Positions 16,189-25,213 of a DNA stretch of 32,065 bases are shown here, piece by piece. The stretch is from Firmicutes bacterium ZOR0006 (GTDB taxonomy: Bacteria; Bacillota_I; Bacilli_A; Culicoidibacterales; ZOR0006): positions 24,297-56,361 of the forward strand of contig JTLC01000054.1 of the NCBI GenBank assembly GCA_000798955.1. Direction: 5' to 3'. The notes beneath the pieces are model-generated. The model searched no databases, was not told the DNA's origin, and worked only from the letters and a program-made list of their open reading frames with translations. How positions within the stretch are numbered: position 1 is the first letter of the stretch; each line of letters opens with the position of its first letter. The translations under genes were made by a program, and so were the position numbers.

Positions 16189-16746
16189 ATGAAACAAATA
16201 CTGAAAATAATTCAAGCCATTGTGTTTGTCACCGTCATCAGTACAATTTTAACTGGTTGTGGTGCCAAAAGTCCTAGTGCTGTCGTGGAGGCAACGTTAG
16301 CCGAAATTGCAAAAGGAGAAAATGGTGATATGTCACAGTATCTTACGGAAACACTCGCAACCGAGGAAACAGCGGAAACTGCGGCATTGAGTCCAGAACA
16401 AGAACAGGTGCAAGAGCTCTACTTTTCACAATTTTCAGGAAAAGTCTTATCAGAGGCAATTGATGGGGAAAGTGCCAGTGTTGCTGTCGAAATTACGAGT
16501 TTAAATATGGCGGAAATTATCCTCAGCACGATGGGAGCAGCATTAGGGGCAGCATTTAGTGGTGGTGAGCTAAGCGATGAAGCGATGAATCAAATCATGC
16601 TTGAACAATTCCAAGCAGCACAAGTACAAACACGAAAAGGAAACATTGCCCTTCAGAATATCGATGGTGAGTGGAAAGTGGATACGACAAGTGCCGATTT
16701 TACAGCAGTCATCTTTGGAGAAGTTGATGTAGATTTAGAAAAATAA
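16189..16746 (+). CDS. Lipoprotein, DUF5105-like, second gene of operon
   Basis: The 185-residue product has GGGGAG before the ATG and lies 26 bp after the previous gene. It has a signal peptide with lipobox LTGC near residue 24, then a cystatin/NTF2-like fold pattern: an initial helix (SAVVEATLAEIAKGENGDMSQYL) and a final strand (IALQNIDGEWKVD). DUF5105 and DUF4878 lipoproteins look like this; I cannot choose between them. Its function is unknown, probably at the cell surface. Confidence 0.75.
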   Translation: MKQILKIIQAIVFVTVISTILTGCGAKSPSAVVEATLAEIAKGENGDMSQYLTETLATEETAETAALSPEQEQVQELYFSQFSGKVLSEAIDGESASVAVEITSLNMAEIILSTMGAALGAAFSGGELSDEAMNQIMLEQFQAAQVQTRKGNIALQNIDGEWKVDTTSADFTAVIFGEVDVDLEK

Positions 16747-16754
16747 TCATACAA

Positions 16755-16788
16755 AAGGCGGCCTCTTTAGAAGAAAAGAAGTCGCCTT
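16755..16788 (+). other. Intra-operon hairpin
   Basis: AAGGCG (16755-16760) pairs with CGCCTT (16783-16788), with a weak inner CTTT/AAAG stem. No T-tract follows, so it is more likely an mRNA stability or attenuation element than a terminator. Confidence 0.35.
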
Positions 16789-16823
16789 AAAAATTATTTT
16801 AAAAACAATAAAGGGGATTTAAC

Positions 16824-17732
16824 ATGAAGAAAAAATTAAGTTTAGTGTTGCTGTTTGGTTTGCTGTTAACAGGGTGTGGAAATGCCTCATTAACAACGTA
16901 TCAACAACAAGTAGATGAAAGTCAGTACAGTGACTCACTAACAACTTTTGAAAAATTAGCTGAACAAGATCAAGTCACTGCAGTCGAGTACTATCTCGAT
17001 ACAACTAGCAATATTGCCATGGAACGTTATCTTGAAGGGCAAAATATTTCAGAAGTCGAAACGTTAATTGCAGAAATAGCAAGTGCAATTCCAGGAACGA
17101 CGGCAAGTGATCAACAATTATTTATCGATGACAAATTAGTCAAGATTGAGTTGATTGAATCATTAACTGAATTATTAGCAGCAGCTGAAACGCAAGAAAA
17201 TTCAACGAAATTTAGCGAAGCATTAGAGGCCTACAATACACTAGTGACAACGGCAGAAGATTCAAAAACTTTACTTGGTGAGAATACGAAAGTTCAAGAA
17301 ATTATTGAACAAGCAACTGAGGGAATTAAAAGACTAGAAGAAAAACTAGCAACGCAAACACCACCAGTTGAAATTGTTTCAATTTCGTTCCCACGAGATA
17401 TTTTGAATTCACAAACTTTAAACGTACAATTTAAAAATACGACAGATAAAGTAATCAAAGAAATTTTGTTTGATGCGGTAGTATACGATGGAAATGGCTA
17501 CCCAGTCAAAGTGCAATTTGGGTATGATAACTATTACGCTGCAAAATTTGACAGAACGCTACAGCCGAGTGAAGTGTCAGCTGACAGTCACGCTTGGAGT
17601 TTATATGCGGAAGGAAATGAGATTACTCAAGCAAAAGTTTTTGTGAGAGAAGTAAGTTTTTACGAAGGTGAAACTTGGGCAAACCCACTCGCAAGAAGTC
17701 AAACAGTTACAGCTTCGGAAATGAAGTATTAA
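16824..17732 (+). CDS. Lipoprotein with helical N-domain and C-terminal beta domain, third gene of operon
   Basis: The product is 302 residues, with GGGG at 16812-16815 before the ATG. It has a signal peptide with lipobox LTGC at about residues 15-18. Residues 20-175 are helical and charged (SQYSDSLTTFEKLAEQ..., EELLAAAETQEN...). Residues about 180-302 form a beta domain (VEIVSISFPRDILNSQ, YDGNGYPVKVQFGYDNYYAAKFDRTLQPSEV) resembling DUF5780. The pattern VYDGNGYPV with a later tryptophan-rich strand suits an FxLYD/Ig-like fold. Surface-exposed; partner and ligand are unknown. Confidence 0.75.
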   Translation: MKKKLSLVLLFGLLLTGCGNASLTTYQQQVDESQYSDSLTTFEKLAEQDQVTAVEYYLDTTSNIAMERYLEGQNISEVETLIAEIASAIPGTTASDQQLFIDDKLVKIELIESLTELLAAAETQENSTKFSEALEAYNTLVTTAEDSKTLLGENTKVQEIIEQATEGIKRLEEKLATQTPPVEIVSISFPRDILNSQTLNVQFKNTTDKVIKEILFDAVVYDGNGYPVKVQFGYDNYYAAKFDRTLQPSEVSADSHAWSLYAEGNEITQAKVFVREVSFYEGETWANPLARSQTVTASEMKY

Positions 17733-17738
17733 GAAGTT

Positions 17739-17768
17739 AACACCTCTAAAATTTAAGAGGTGTTTTTT
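17739..17768 (+). terminator. Terminator of the lipoprotein operon
   Basis: AACACCTCT-8-AGAGGTGTT followed by a T-run. Confidence 0.92.
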
Positions 17769-17965
17769 AAAAGCTGAAATAATACGTTTTTTGATGGAGA
17801 TACAATAATTTGAAGCCAGCAATCATTAATGTGGTTGTGCGTGGGGGGTGAAAATCGACAAACGATGAATTTGATGAATAAGCAAAGGATAGATGTCCTA
17901 ATAAAAACGCAAATAATAGATAATCAGCAAAAAAACGACTTCTGAGCGAACAAAGGTCGTTTTTT
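17769..17965 (+). other. Gene-poor stretch ending in a bidirectional terminator
   Basis: The only ORF is a 26-codon frame from an ATG near 17864 (MNLMNKQRIDVLIK...) that runs into the hairpin AAAAAACGAC-16-GTCGTTTTTT (17930-17965). A GGGGGGTG run lies about 15 nt before it. A small transcript with its own terminator is possible, but no family is recognised. Confidence 0.3.
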
Positions 17966-17997
17966 GAATTCCAATATTAAAAATAACTACTAAATAC

Positions 17998-18024
17998 AAA
18001 AAAACCACTTCTAAAAAGAAGTGG
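17998..18024 (-). terminator. Terminator for a minus-strand transcript
   Basis: CCACTTC (18005-18011) pairs with GAAGTGG (18018-18024). The A-run at 17998-18004 gives a T-run on the minus strand only, so it ends transcription coming from the minus-strand relic at 18077-18449. Confidence 0.6.
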
Positions 18025-18076
18025 GCAAAAAAGAAGGTTTTTTGCAGTACATTTGTACCTTTAAGTAGTTAATATG

Positions 18077-18449
18077 TTAAAGGTTTTCAAGCATTTTGTC
18101 AATAATTTTCATATAATCCTTGAAAAAAATCGCAAAATCACGAACCCAGCTATCAACAAGTGTCAGGTTTGAACATTCATTTATAATATTTGTATTGTGT
18201 TTTTGAATACTTTTGAATAGATGTTTTGCTCTTGATTTTTGGCTCCCATGTTGAGCAAGCAAAGAATAGCAAGTATACAAATTAAATAGAAGGTTAAAAT
18301 GAAGGCGATTTGTCTGAAGGAATTTTTCGATTTGTTATTTTCATTTCGTTTTGTTCTAAGTGTGTAATGATATCAATAATTGAAGCCAAAATATCTCCAT
18401 TCCTTTTAAAAATAATTTCTTCAAGAATAACACAATTTAAATGATTTTG
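18077..18449 (-). pseudogene. Minus-strand gene relic, frame-disrupted
   Basis: Two minus-strand frames follow each other. The first (from 18449) reads a stretch including NCVILEEIIFKRNGDILASI and HLEQNEMKITNR, then stops near 18300. The second, open from about 18330, reads KFLQTNRLHFNLLFNLYTCY to a stop at 18077 (ending KDYMKIIDKMLENL). Neither has a good start and ribosome-binding site. A minus-strand terminator follows at 17998-18024. Together they look like the decayed 3' part of a gene of unknown family. Confidence 0.35.
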
Positions 18450-18452
18450 TTA

Positions 18453-18500
18453 TCGTTGTCCGTTTTTTGGGACAACGATATCGCAGCTGTTTGCTATAGT
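18453..18500 (+). promoter_or_regulatory. Second copy of the lipoprotein operator and promoter
   Basis: Perfect inverted repeat TCGTTGTCC-8-GGACAACGA (18453-18478), then 16 nt, then TTTGCTATAGT (-10 TATAGT at 18495-18500). Arm sequence, spacer and distance to the -10 match 15450-15497. Confidence 0.75.
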
Positions 18501-18560
18501 AATAATAGATAAACACAGCATAAAAACCCAACTGTGCTGCTATTTTAAGGAGGAAATCCA

Positions 18561-19028
18561 ATGAAGAAAATAATTTTAGCTCTGTGTTTGACGATGTTTT
18601 TATTTGGTTGTGGGAAAACGGTTGAAATTAGCTCAGAATCATTAACAGAAGCTGCGGGAACGGTAGAGACCTTTGGCCAAGTACGTGTCTATGACGAAGC
18701 AACAGATCCAAATACACTATTAGGAAGACCAAATCAATATCTTGGGAAACTGGAATTTTCGGATACACGAGTTGAACAAATCACGCCAAACGATTATCTT
18801 GGTGGAGATATCGAGTATTTTGCTACTTCAGAAGATACCGAGGCGCGATTTGAATATCTATTGAAGTTTACGGATGCAAGTCTAGGTGCGTTTGGTTTAA
18901 ATCAATATGTTTACAAGTATGACACGGTTATTTTACGGATTGATTATGAATTAACGCAAGCCGAAGCCGAAGAATATCGTGATGTCATGAGTGAGTATTT
19001 AGGTGAAGAACCACAACAAAGCTATTAG
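18561..19028 (+). CDS. Lipoprotein of unknown family
   Basis: The product is 155 residues, with AAGGAGG at 18548-18554 before the ATG. Signal peptide MKKIILALCLTMFLFGC has the lipobox LFGC, so the mature protein starts at C17. The mature part is acidic and probably mixed alpha/beta (TFGQVRVYDEATDPNTLLGR, YLGGDIEYFATSED, VILRIDYELTQAEAEEYR). The family is not recognised. It shares its promoter and operator type with the operon at 15563-17732, so the four lipoproteins probably form one regulon. Confidence 0.75.
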   Translation: MKKIILALCLTMFLFGCGKTVEISSESLTEAAGTVETFGQVRVYDEATDPNTLLGRPNQYLGKLEFSDTRVEQITPNDYLGGDIEYFATSEDTEARFEYLLKFTDASLGAFGLNQYVYKYDTVILRIDYELTQAEAEEYRDVMSEYLGEEPQQSY

Positions 19029-19060
19029 GGAAACAAGCACGCAATCAACAGGAGCTATTC

Positions 19061-19082
19061 AAGGACCGCAAGGTCCTTTTTC
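19061..19082 (+). terminator. Terminator of the lipoprotein gene
   Basis: AAGGACC-4-GGTCCTT followed by T. Confidence 0.85.
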
Positions 19083-19104
19083 TGGACAAGGTTTTCTTGT
19101 TAGT

Positions 19105-19328
19105 ATGAGCAATCATGATATGATGCTCAGTATTCAACACATTGCATATGAAGCAATCACCGAGGAAACATTTGCTACAGAAAAATTGCAGCAATTCAAC
19201 ACGATCCAATTTTCTTCGACACCTTGCTCGACTTGATGAACGTGCATTTCGTACGGAATAATCAATTAACAGTCATCCCGTTTCCGTTCAAATATTTACG
19301 TGAGTATGTGAAACAACAAGGACAGTAG
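19105..19328 (+). pseudogene. Small ORF with one-base frameshift
   Basis: An ATG at 19105 opens MSNHDMMLSIQHIAYEAITE... up to an A5 run at 19181-19185. Adding one A joins it to a second frame that continues KIAAIQHDPIFFDTLLDL and on through NVHFVRNNQLTVIPFPFKYL to TAG at 19326-19328. The joined product has about 74 residues. Without the extra A the first frame stops at 19236. It is either a decayed gene or fragment, or a homopolymer undercall. The start has no clear ribosome-binding site and the family is unknown. Confidence 0.45.
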
Positions 19329-19397
19329 ATAAGTAGGTAACAAAGTAGCTCGGAAGTGTTGCCAAGGGTACAATGATGTGACAAACATCGAAAATCA

Positions 19398-19426
19398 TTT
19401 TCAAATCATGAAAAAGGCGATATAAT
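19398..19426 (+). promoter_or_regulatory. Promoter of the restriction-modification operon
   Basis: TTTTCA (19398-19403), a 17-nt spacer and a perfect TATAAT (19421-19426), 45 nt before the TTG start. Confidence 0.6.
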
Positions 19427-19471
19427 TATTAGTATAAGATTAGTATTTAATGTTTGAGAAGAGGTGAACGT

Positions 19472-22400
19472 TTGGAAACCATTATTGATAATCAGAAAAA
19501 ACATCAGCTCCATGCTGTTTTGAATGATAAGTTTACCCAAATTGAGCGAATGTCACTTGTGACGAATTTCTTTACGCTGTATGCATATGAAGAGCTTAAA
19601 AGCCAATTGAAAGATTGCCAACTCGATTTGATTTTAACAAAGCCGTTATTTCAAGAGCGTAAAACAGCAGAGTTGCTGCAATTAGAAGCAAATTTAGGGG
19701 TGTATCAACCCGAATTAGAAGCACAGTTGAATTTAAATCGCCATCAGTTAGCTCTCCAATTTGGTGAATGGCTTAAGAAAAAAGCCCAAATTCGGGCGCC
19801 GAAAAAGAAAGTCCTTAATCTTGGAATGGCACACATTCAAGGGAGTGATACGCAAGCGACGTTTCAACAGTTACCAGAACTATCGCTGGCTAGTCTTGGA
19901 AAAGTGGAGTCGGATCAGCGGTATTTAATGACAATGAGCGATAAACCTGAACTCGGAACACAATTCTTAAACGAATTTCAACGTTTTTGGGATAATACCG
20001 AACTATTAGTCGATGTCAAAGCGGAAGTATTAAAACAACTTGAGATAATGGCGCGTGAAAACGAACCAGAACTTCTCTACTTTTTCACCCTTTCACAACT
20101 CTTTCAACAGTTTGTTGAGTCAACTCGCCAAGAATCACTCTTACAAGAGACAACAGGATTTACGAAAACGATTGTTTGGGATAAGTTATATGACTTCCAG
20201 CGTGATGGCGTGATTGGTGCAATCAATAAAATCGAAACGTATAATGGCTGTATTTTAGCTGATAGTGTTGGATTAGGGAAAACGTTTGAAGCGCTAGCAG
20301 TTATTAAATTCTATGAGTTGCGCAATCAAAAAGTACTTGTCCTTGCTCCGAAAAAACTTCGTGAAAACTGGACAATGTACCGGAACAATGATACTCGTAA
20401 TATTTTAGCGAATGATCGTTTTTCTTATGATGTCTTAAATCACACCGATTTGAGTCGTGATAAGGGAAAAAGTGGTGATATTGAATTAGCGACAGTTAAC
20501 TGGGGGAACTATGATCTCGTTGTCATTGATGAATCGCATAATTTCCGAAATCGTAAATACAAAGAAGAAGGTCAGACACGATATCAAAAGTTATTAGAAG
20601 ATGTGATGAAAAAAGGTGTCAAAACCAAAGTGCTCCTGTTATCAGCGACACCCGTCAATAATGAACTAAAGGATTTAAAAAATCAATTGGATCTTATTAC
20701 TGAGGAACAAGATGATTTACTGCGGGAGAATGGTATTGAAAGTATTCAAGCAACGATTAATGCGGCTCAACGTGCGGTTAATCGCTGGGGGCAACTTCCT
20801 GAAGATGTCCGAACAACGACAAAATTACTTGATGAAATTGGGATGGATTATTTCCAATTATTGGATAGTTTCACAATTGCTCGTTCACGGAAGCACATTG
20901 AGAAGTATTATGATATCAAAAAAATCGGTCATTTCCCAATTCGATTAGCACCAATCAACGAAAAACCAGCAATTGATATTCTTGATATTGTACCAAGTAT
21001 GGAAGATGTGAATACCGAAATTTTACGTTTAAATCTTGCCATCTATACATTAAGTAAATATGTCTATCCGAAGTTTATGCCGTTTTATGAGAAAAAGGTC
21101 AATGGTGGTCTAAGTCGAAGTGGACGAGAGTACGGAATGGTCCATTTGATGAAAACAAGCCTACTCAAGCGAATGGAAAGCTCAGTGCATTCATTCCAAT
21201 TAACATTAGGGAAGATGTTGCAAAAAACGAATGACTTCATTGCACTTTTGGAAGCCCATCAAGAACAAAGTGTCAATTTATCAGTTGATAGCATTTTTGA
21301 CTTTGAAGATGATGAGACGGCTGCCCAATTTATCGGGAACAATAAAGCGCAAGTAAGTCTTCAGCATGTTGATCCTAAAAAATGGTTATCTGACTTATAT
21401 GCTGATCAAGAAATTTTACAGCAGTTATATGAGACAATTAGTCAAGTAACACCAGATTTGGATAATAAATTAGATTTACTCCAAAAACAAGTATGTGAAA
21501 AAATTCAAAATCCGATTAATCAGCAAAATAAGAAGATTATTATCTTTACTGCGTTTGCTGATACCGCACATTATTTATATAATCATTTACACACATATTT
21601 ACTCGACAACTACGGGGTGCATACAGCTGTTGTGACTGGAAGCCAGAAGCCAAAATCAACACTCAAGGTGAATAATAATCGCAATTTAGACTTCTTGCAA
21701 ATATTGATGTATTTCTCGCCACGATCAAAAGATTTAGCGATGATTGTTGAAGAAGCACATCCTGAGATTGATATTTTGATTGCAACTGACTGTATCAGTG
21801 AGGGGCAAAACTTACAGGATTGTGATTACTTGATCAATTATGATATTCACTGGAATCCCGTGCGAATTATTCAACGTTTTGGTCGAATTGATCGATTGGG
21901 AAGTCAAAATAAATACATTCAACTTGTGAACTACTGGCCACCGATTGAATTGGATGCGTATATTAATTTGGAATCACGCGTCCGTGATCGGATGGAAACA
22001 CTCGATATTTCTGCAACGGGTGAGGAGAATGTGATTTCTAGTAAGGGAGCTGAAATGCAAGATTTAGAATATCGTCGCAAGCAGTTAGAACAACTCCAAA
22101 CGTCAATTTTAGATATTGAAGATGTGAATGGTAGTATGTCGTTAACCGATTTTACGCTTGATGATTTTCGAATGGATTTGTTGAACTTAGAAAGTCAGTA
22201 TCCACAGTTATCACCACTCCACCAAGGAACATTCAGTGTGGTCCAAAATCAAAAAGCAGAATTAGCGGATGTGATTCCGCCGGGGATGTTACTTTGCTTC
22301 CGTCACTCAGGTGAAAAAGGTGAAAGTGATAATCCGATTTATCCGTACTATCTTGTTTATGTAAATGAAGCTGGTGAAATTGTGTATACGAGCAAACAAG

Positions 22401-22690
22401 CCAAGAAAATTCTTGATGCCTATCGTTCACTTTCTTTGGACAAACGTACCGTTGATACGCAAGCTTATGCAACATTTAATCAACTATGGAAACAAAAAGC
22501 TAATCGTGAGCTGTATCAAAACCTCGTCCAAAAAGCATTGGATCATTGTCGTAATCGTGAGCAAGAAGAAGCGGTCCAGCAAACGTTCTCGTTCGATTTC
22601 TTCAGCTTTGAAAATGCCGTCAGCGATTATGAAGATGGTAGCTTTGAGCTCTTATCCTATCTCATCATTTTAGGAGGTGATTTACAATGA
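19472..22690 (+). CDS. SNF2/RapA-like SF2 helicase (R-M accessory)
   Basis: The TTG at 19472 is chosen because GAGGTG sits at 19461-19466; the upstream TTG at 19454 lies before this site. The product has about 1072 residues. Helicase motifs: I, DSVGLGKT (K270); II, DESHNFRN (D353-H356); III, LLSATPVNNE; then the C-terminal half with IIIFTAFADTAHYL, LIATDCISEGQNLQ, YDIHWNPVRIIQRFGRIDRLG (about 790-810). DESH and QRxGRIDRLG are SNF2/RapA-type signatures. The N-terminal 230 residues resemble PLD-like/helical heads of such defence helicases, but no HKD motif is clear. It is the first gene of a four-gene operon with DUF4391, Mod and Res, and probably a DNA translocase for that system. It overlaps the next gene by 4 bp. 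Confidence 0.85.
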   Translation: METIIDNQKKHQLHAVLNDKFTQIERMSLVTNFFTLYAYEELKSQLKDCQLDLILTKPLFQERKTAELLQLEANLGVYQPELEAQLNLNRHQLALQFGEWLKKKAQIRAPKKKVLNLGMAHIQGSDTQATFQQLPELSLASLGKVESDQRYLMTMSDKPELGTQFLNEFQRFWDNTELLVDVKAEVLKQLEIMARENEPELLYFFTLSQLFQQFVESTRQESLLQETTGFTKTIVWDKLYDFQRDGVIGAINKIETYNGCILADSVGLGKTFEALAVIKFYELRNQKVLVLAPKKLRENWTMYRNNDTRNILANDRFSYDVLNHTDLSRDKGKSGDIELATVNWGNYDLVVIDESHNFRNRKYKEEGQTRYQKLLEDVMKKGVKTKVLLLSATPVNNELKDLKNQLDLITEEQDDLLRENGIESIQATINAAQRAVNRWGQLPEDVRTTTKLLDEIGMDYFQLLDSFTIARSRKHIEKYYDIKKIGHFPIRLAPINEKPAIDILDIVPSMEDVNTEILRLNLAIYTLSKYVYPKFMPFYEKKVNGGLSRSGREYGMVHLMKTSLLKRMESSVHSFQLTLGKMLQKTNDFIALLEAHQEQSVNLSVDSIFDFEDDETAAQFIGNNKAQVSLQHVDPKKWLSDLYADQEILQQLYETISQVTPDLDNKLDLLQKQVCEKIQNPINQQNKKIIIFTAFADTAHYLYNHLHTYLLDNYGVHTAVVTGSQKPKSTLKVNNNRNLDFLQILMYFSPRSKDLAMIVEEAHPEIDILIATDCISEGQNLQDCDYLINYDIHWNPVRIIQRFGRIDRLGSQNKYIQLVNYWPPIELDAYINLESRVRDRMETLDISATGEENVISSKGAEMQDLEYRRKQLEQLQTSILDIEDVNGSMSLTDFTLDDFRMDLLNLESQYPQLSPLHQGTFSVVQNQKAELADVIPPGMLLCFRHSGEKGESDNPIYPYYLVYVNEAGEIVYTSKQAKKILDAYRSLSLDKRTVDTQAYATFNQLWKQKANRELYQNLVQKALDHCRNREQEEAVQQTFSFDFFSFENAVSDYEDGSFELLSYLIILGGDLQ

Positions 22691-23439
22691 TTTGGCAACA
22701 ACTCGGCTTTGGACAACCAAACCGTAAACAAATTGTTACTAAAAAAGCAATTCAACAACAACTTGAATTGACGAACAAACAAAGTGAGTCGCTGGAACTT
22801 GTGAAACGGATTGAGATTCAACAACAATTAGCAGCAAATTACTATCATGTTGAACCAGTATCAACCCCAATACATCAGTACCAAGGTTTCTTTGGGATTG
22901 AAGTGATTTTAAAGCAAGCACCGACAAAAGCGCAACTTGAAACATTAGCTGGACTATGTAATCAGTTATGGATGATGCCACTAATTCTTATTTTCACGGA
23001 TGAAGATGAACATTGGTTGGCATTGGGACATCGGAAAATTGAGCGAAATCCACACAAACCAAGTTATCATGAACCATTATTTTCACCCCCACTTTCGAGT
23101 TTAACGAAAAATCGGGAACAATTTGAATTGCAATGGCAATTAGAACAGTTACCAGAAACAAATCTCTATGATGTCTATCAGCAGTATTTAACGAGTTTGC
23201 AAGCGGTGATTACCGCACAACAAGTGGAACTCGCTGATAATCTGGCAATTACTGACCAAACACAAACCCAATTACAAGAACTTGAACAATTACAAGCGAG
23301 CTATCAACAACTGACAAATAAAATCAAAAAATCCAAACAACTCAATGAACGGCAGCAACTGATTCATCAGCGCCGTGAAATTGAAAAACAACAAACCAAA
23401 TTAAAGGAGCAATTATATGGAGAAGCAAACACTCAATAG
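22687..23439 (+). CDS. DUF4391-like protein of the R-M operon
   Basis: The 250-residue product starts at an ATG overlapping the helicase stop (ATGA), with TAGGAGGTGA just upstream. Residues about 55-150 fit DUF4391 (FFGIEVILKQAPTKAQLETL, MPLILIFTDEDEHWLALGHRK, LYDVYQQYLTSL). Residues about 175-250 are a Gln/Lys-rich coiled coil. Family function is unknown. It is regularly found between a helicase and a Mod-type methylase, so it may be an adaptor between the motor and modification subunits; that is inference. It overlaps the Mod start by 23 bp. Confidence 0.75.
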   Translation: MIWQQLGFGQPNRKQIVTKKAIQQQLELTNKQSESLELVKRIEIQQQLAANYYHVEPVSTPIHQYQGFFGIEVILKQAPTKAQLETLAGLCNQLWMMPLILIFTDEDEHWLALGHRKIERNPHKPSYHEPLFSPPLSSLTKNREQFELQWQLEQLPETNLYDVYQQYLTSLQAVITAQQVELADNLAITDQTQTQLQELEQLQASYQQLTNKIKKSKQLNERQQLIHQRREIEKQQTKLKEQLYGEANTQ

Positions 23440-25210
23440 CCTGAACATTACGGCAGAAAACATAACTAAAATTGCCGAATTATTCCCAAGTGCTGTCAGT
23501 GAAGGGAAAATCAACTTTGAAATTTTAAAAACATTACTAGGTGAGACAGACGATGACGGTAATGAACGATACCAATTTAGTTGGAATGGGAAACATCGAG
23601 CGATGCAACTCGCTCAAACACCATCAACAGGAACATTGTTGCCAAATAAAGAAAAAAGTAAAAACTGGGATGAAACCGACAATGTTTACATTGAAGGGGA
23701 TAACCTTGAAGTCCTCAAATTACTCCAAAAGTCATACTTTGGTAAGATTAAGATGATTTATATCGATCCACCATATAATACGGGGAAAGATTTTGTCTAT
23801 AAAGATTCGTTCCAAGATACAATCCAAAATTACAAAGAACAAACAAACCAAACAACCAAAGCCAATGCTGAAACAAGTGGGCGCTATCACACTGATTGGT
23901 TGAACATGATGTATCCACGATTAATGCTCGCACGGAATCTATTAACGGAAGATGGAGTCATCTTCATCAGTATTGATGATAATGAACAAGCAAACCTCAA
24001 GAAAATGTGTGATGAGATATTTGGGGAAGATAATTTCTTAGCGAATGTTATTTGGAAGAAGAAAGTCTTCGATAACAATAATAATATTCCAGAATTGCAT
24101 GAATATTTATTGGTATATACTAAAAACCCCAACGTAGAAATTAATTTATTACCAAGAACAGCCGAGCAACTTAGTAAATATAAAAATCCTGATAATGATC
24201 CTCGTGGTGATTACTATTTTGAAAAATTAAGCGTTAATACTGCTGGTGGAAGGTATTCACAAGCTACAGATTTTGAAATAATTAATCCCCAAACGGGTCA
24301 ACATTATAAATCCCCAACTGGAAATTGGAGGTTTGGTAAAAATACAATACAACAAATGATTATTGAAGGAAGAATTGATTTTTCAGCATCTCTACCAAGA
24401 TATAGAGTATATTTAAGTGATGTCAAAAAAGGTGTTTCTGTAAATACGTGGTGGGATGACTGTGGACAAAACTTACATGCTGCAAAAGAAATAAAAGATT
24501 TATTTGAAATCAAACTATTCGATACACCAAAGCCAATTAATTTTTTGAAAAGAATGCTCTATATAACTACAGAGAAAAATTCTATTGTTCTTGATTTCTT
24601 TTCAGGTTCATCAACAACGGCCCACGCCGTTATGCAATTAAATGCTGAAGATGGTGGGAAACGTAAGTATATCATGGTGCAGATTCCAGAGAATACTCCA
24701 GAGAAATCAGAAGCAGCTAAGGCTGGATATACGACTATTCCTGAAATTGCTCAAGAACGGATTCGTCGTGCTGGTGAATTGATTCTCAACGATGATTCAC
24801 TATCACAAGAAAATCGTGACAACTTAGATACTGGCTTTAAAGTCTTTACGCTTGATTCATCAAATGTAAAACCATTTGATTCAACACAACTATTTGCGAG
24901 CGCTGAAACATTTGTTGATGGGCGCAGTGAATTAGATATTTGCTATGAATTGATTCTCAAATCAGGACTAGCTTTAACAACACCAATTCAGCAACGTGAT
25001 GGGATTTATGTTGTTGATGAAGGATTGCTCTTTATTTCACTTGCCGATCAGATTACGGTTGAGACAGCTGAAGCCATTATTAATCTTGCCGATGTTGATT
25101 TAAACCCTCGTGTGATTTTCAAAGATACAGGCTTTAGTGATGATGCAACGAAGCTGAATGTCTTACGCCGCTTACAAACGGCTGGGATTAGCGAAGTAAG
25201 GAGTGTATAG
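23417..25210 (+). CDS. mod: Type III-like Mod DNA methyltransferase (beta class, N6-adenine)
   Basis: The 597-residue enzyme transfers a methyl group from S-adenosylmethionine to DNA, most likely to adenine N6. AAAGGAG at 23403-23409 sets the start. Motif IV DPPYNTGKDF is at 117-126 and motif I DFFSGS at 393-398; this order (catalytic first, SAM-binding second) is the beta class of type III Mod subunits. Residues about 205-385 between them hold the target-recognition region. That segment (nt about 24060-24590) uses AGA, AGG and ATA codons and is AT-rich, unlike the CGT/CGG-using flanks, which suggests exchange of the recognition domain. The gene sits between DUF4391 and Res with no internal promoter, so modification and restriction are co-expressed. 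Confidence 0.92.
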   Translation: MEKQTLNSLNITAENITKIAELFPSAVSEGKINFEILKTLLGETDDDGNERYQFSWNGKHRAMQLAQTPSTGTLLPNKEKSKNWDETDNVYIEGDNLEVLKLLQKSYFGKIKMIYIDPPYNTGKDFVYKDSFQDTIQNYKEQTNQTTKANAETSGRYHTDWLNMMYPRLMLARNLLTEDGVIFISIDDNEQANLKKMCDEIFGEDNFLANVIWKKKVFDNNNNIPELHEYLLVYTKNPNVEINLLPRTAEQLSKYKNPDNDPRGDYYFEKLSVNTAGGRYSQATDFEIINPQTGQHYKSPTGNWRFGKNTIQQMIIEGRIDFSASLPRYRVYLSDVKKGVSVNTWWDDCGQNLHAAKEIKDLFEIKLFDTPKPINFLKRMLYITTEKNSIVLDFFSGSSTTAHAVMQLNAEDGGKRKYIMVQIPENTPEKSEAAKAGYTTIPEIAQERIRRAGELILNDDSLSQENRDNLDTGFKVFTLDSSNVKPFDSTQLFASAETFVDGRSELDICYELILKSGLALTTPIQQRDGIYVVDEGLLFISLADQITVETAEAIINLADVDLNPRVIFKDTGFSDDATKLNVLRRLQTAGISEVRSV

Positions 25211-25213
25211 CCA

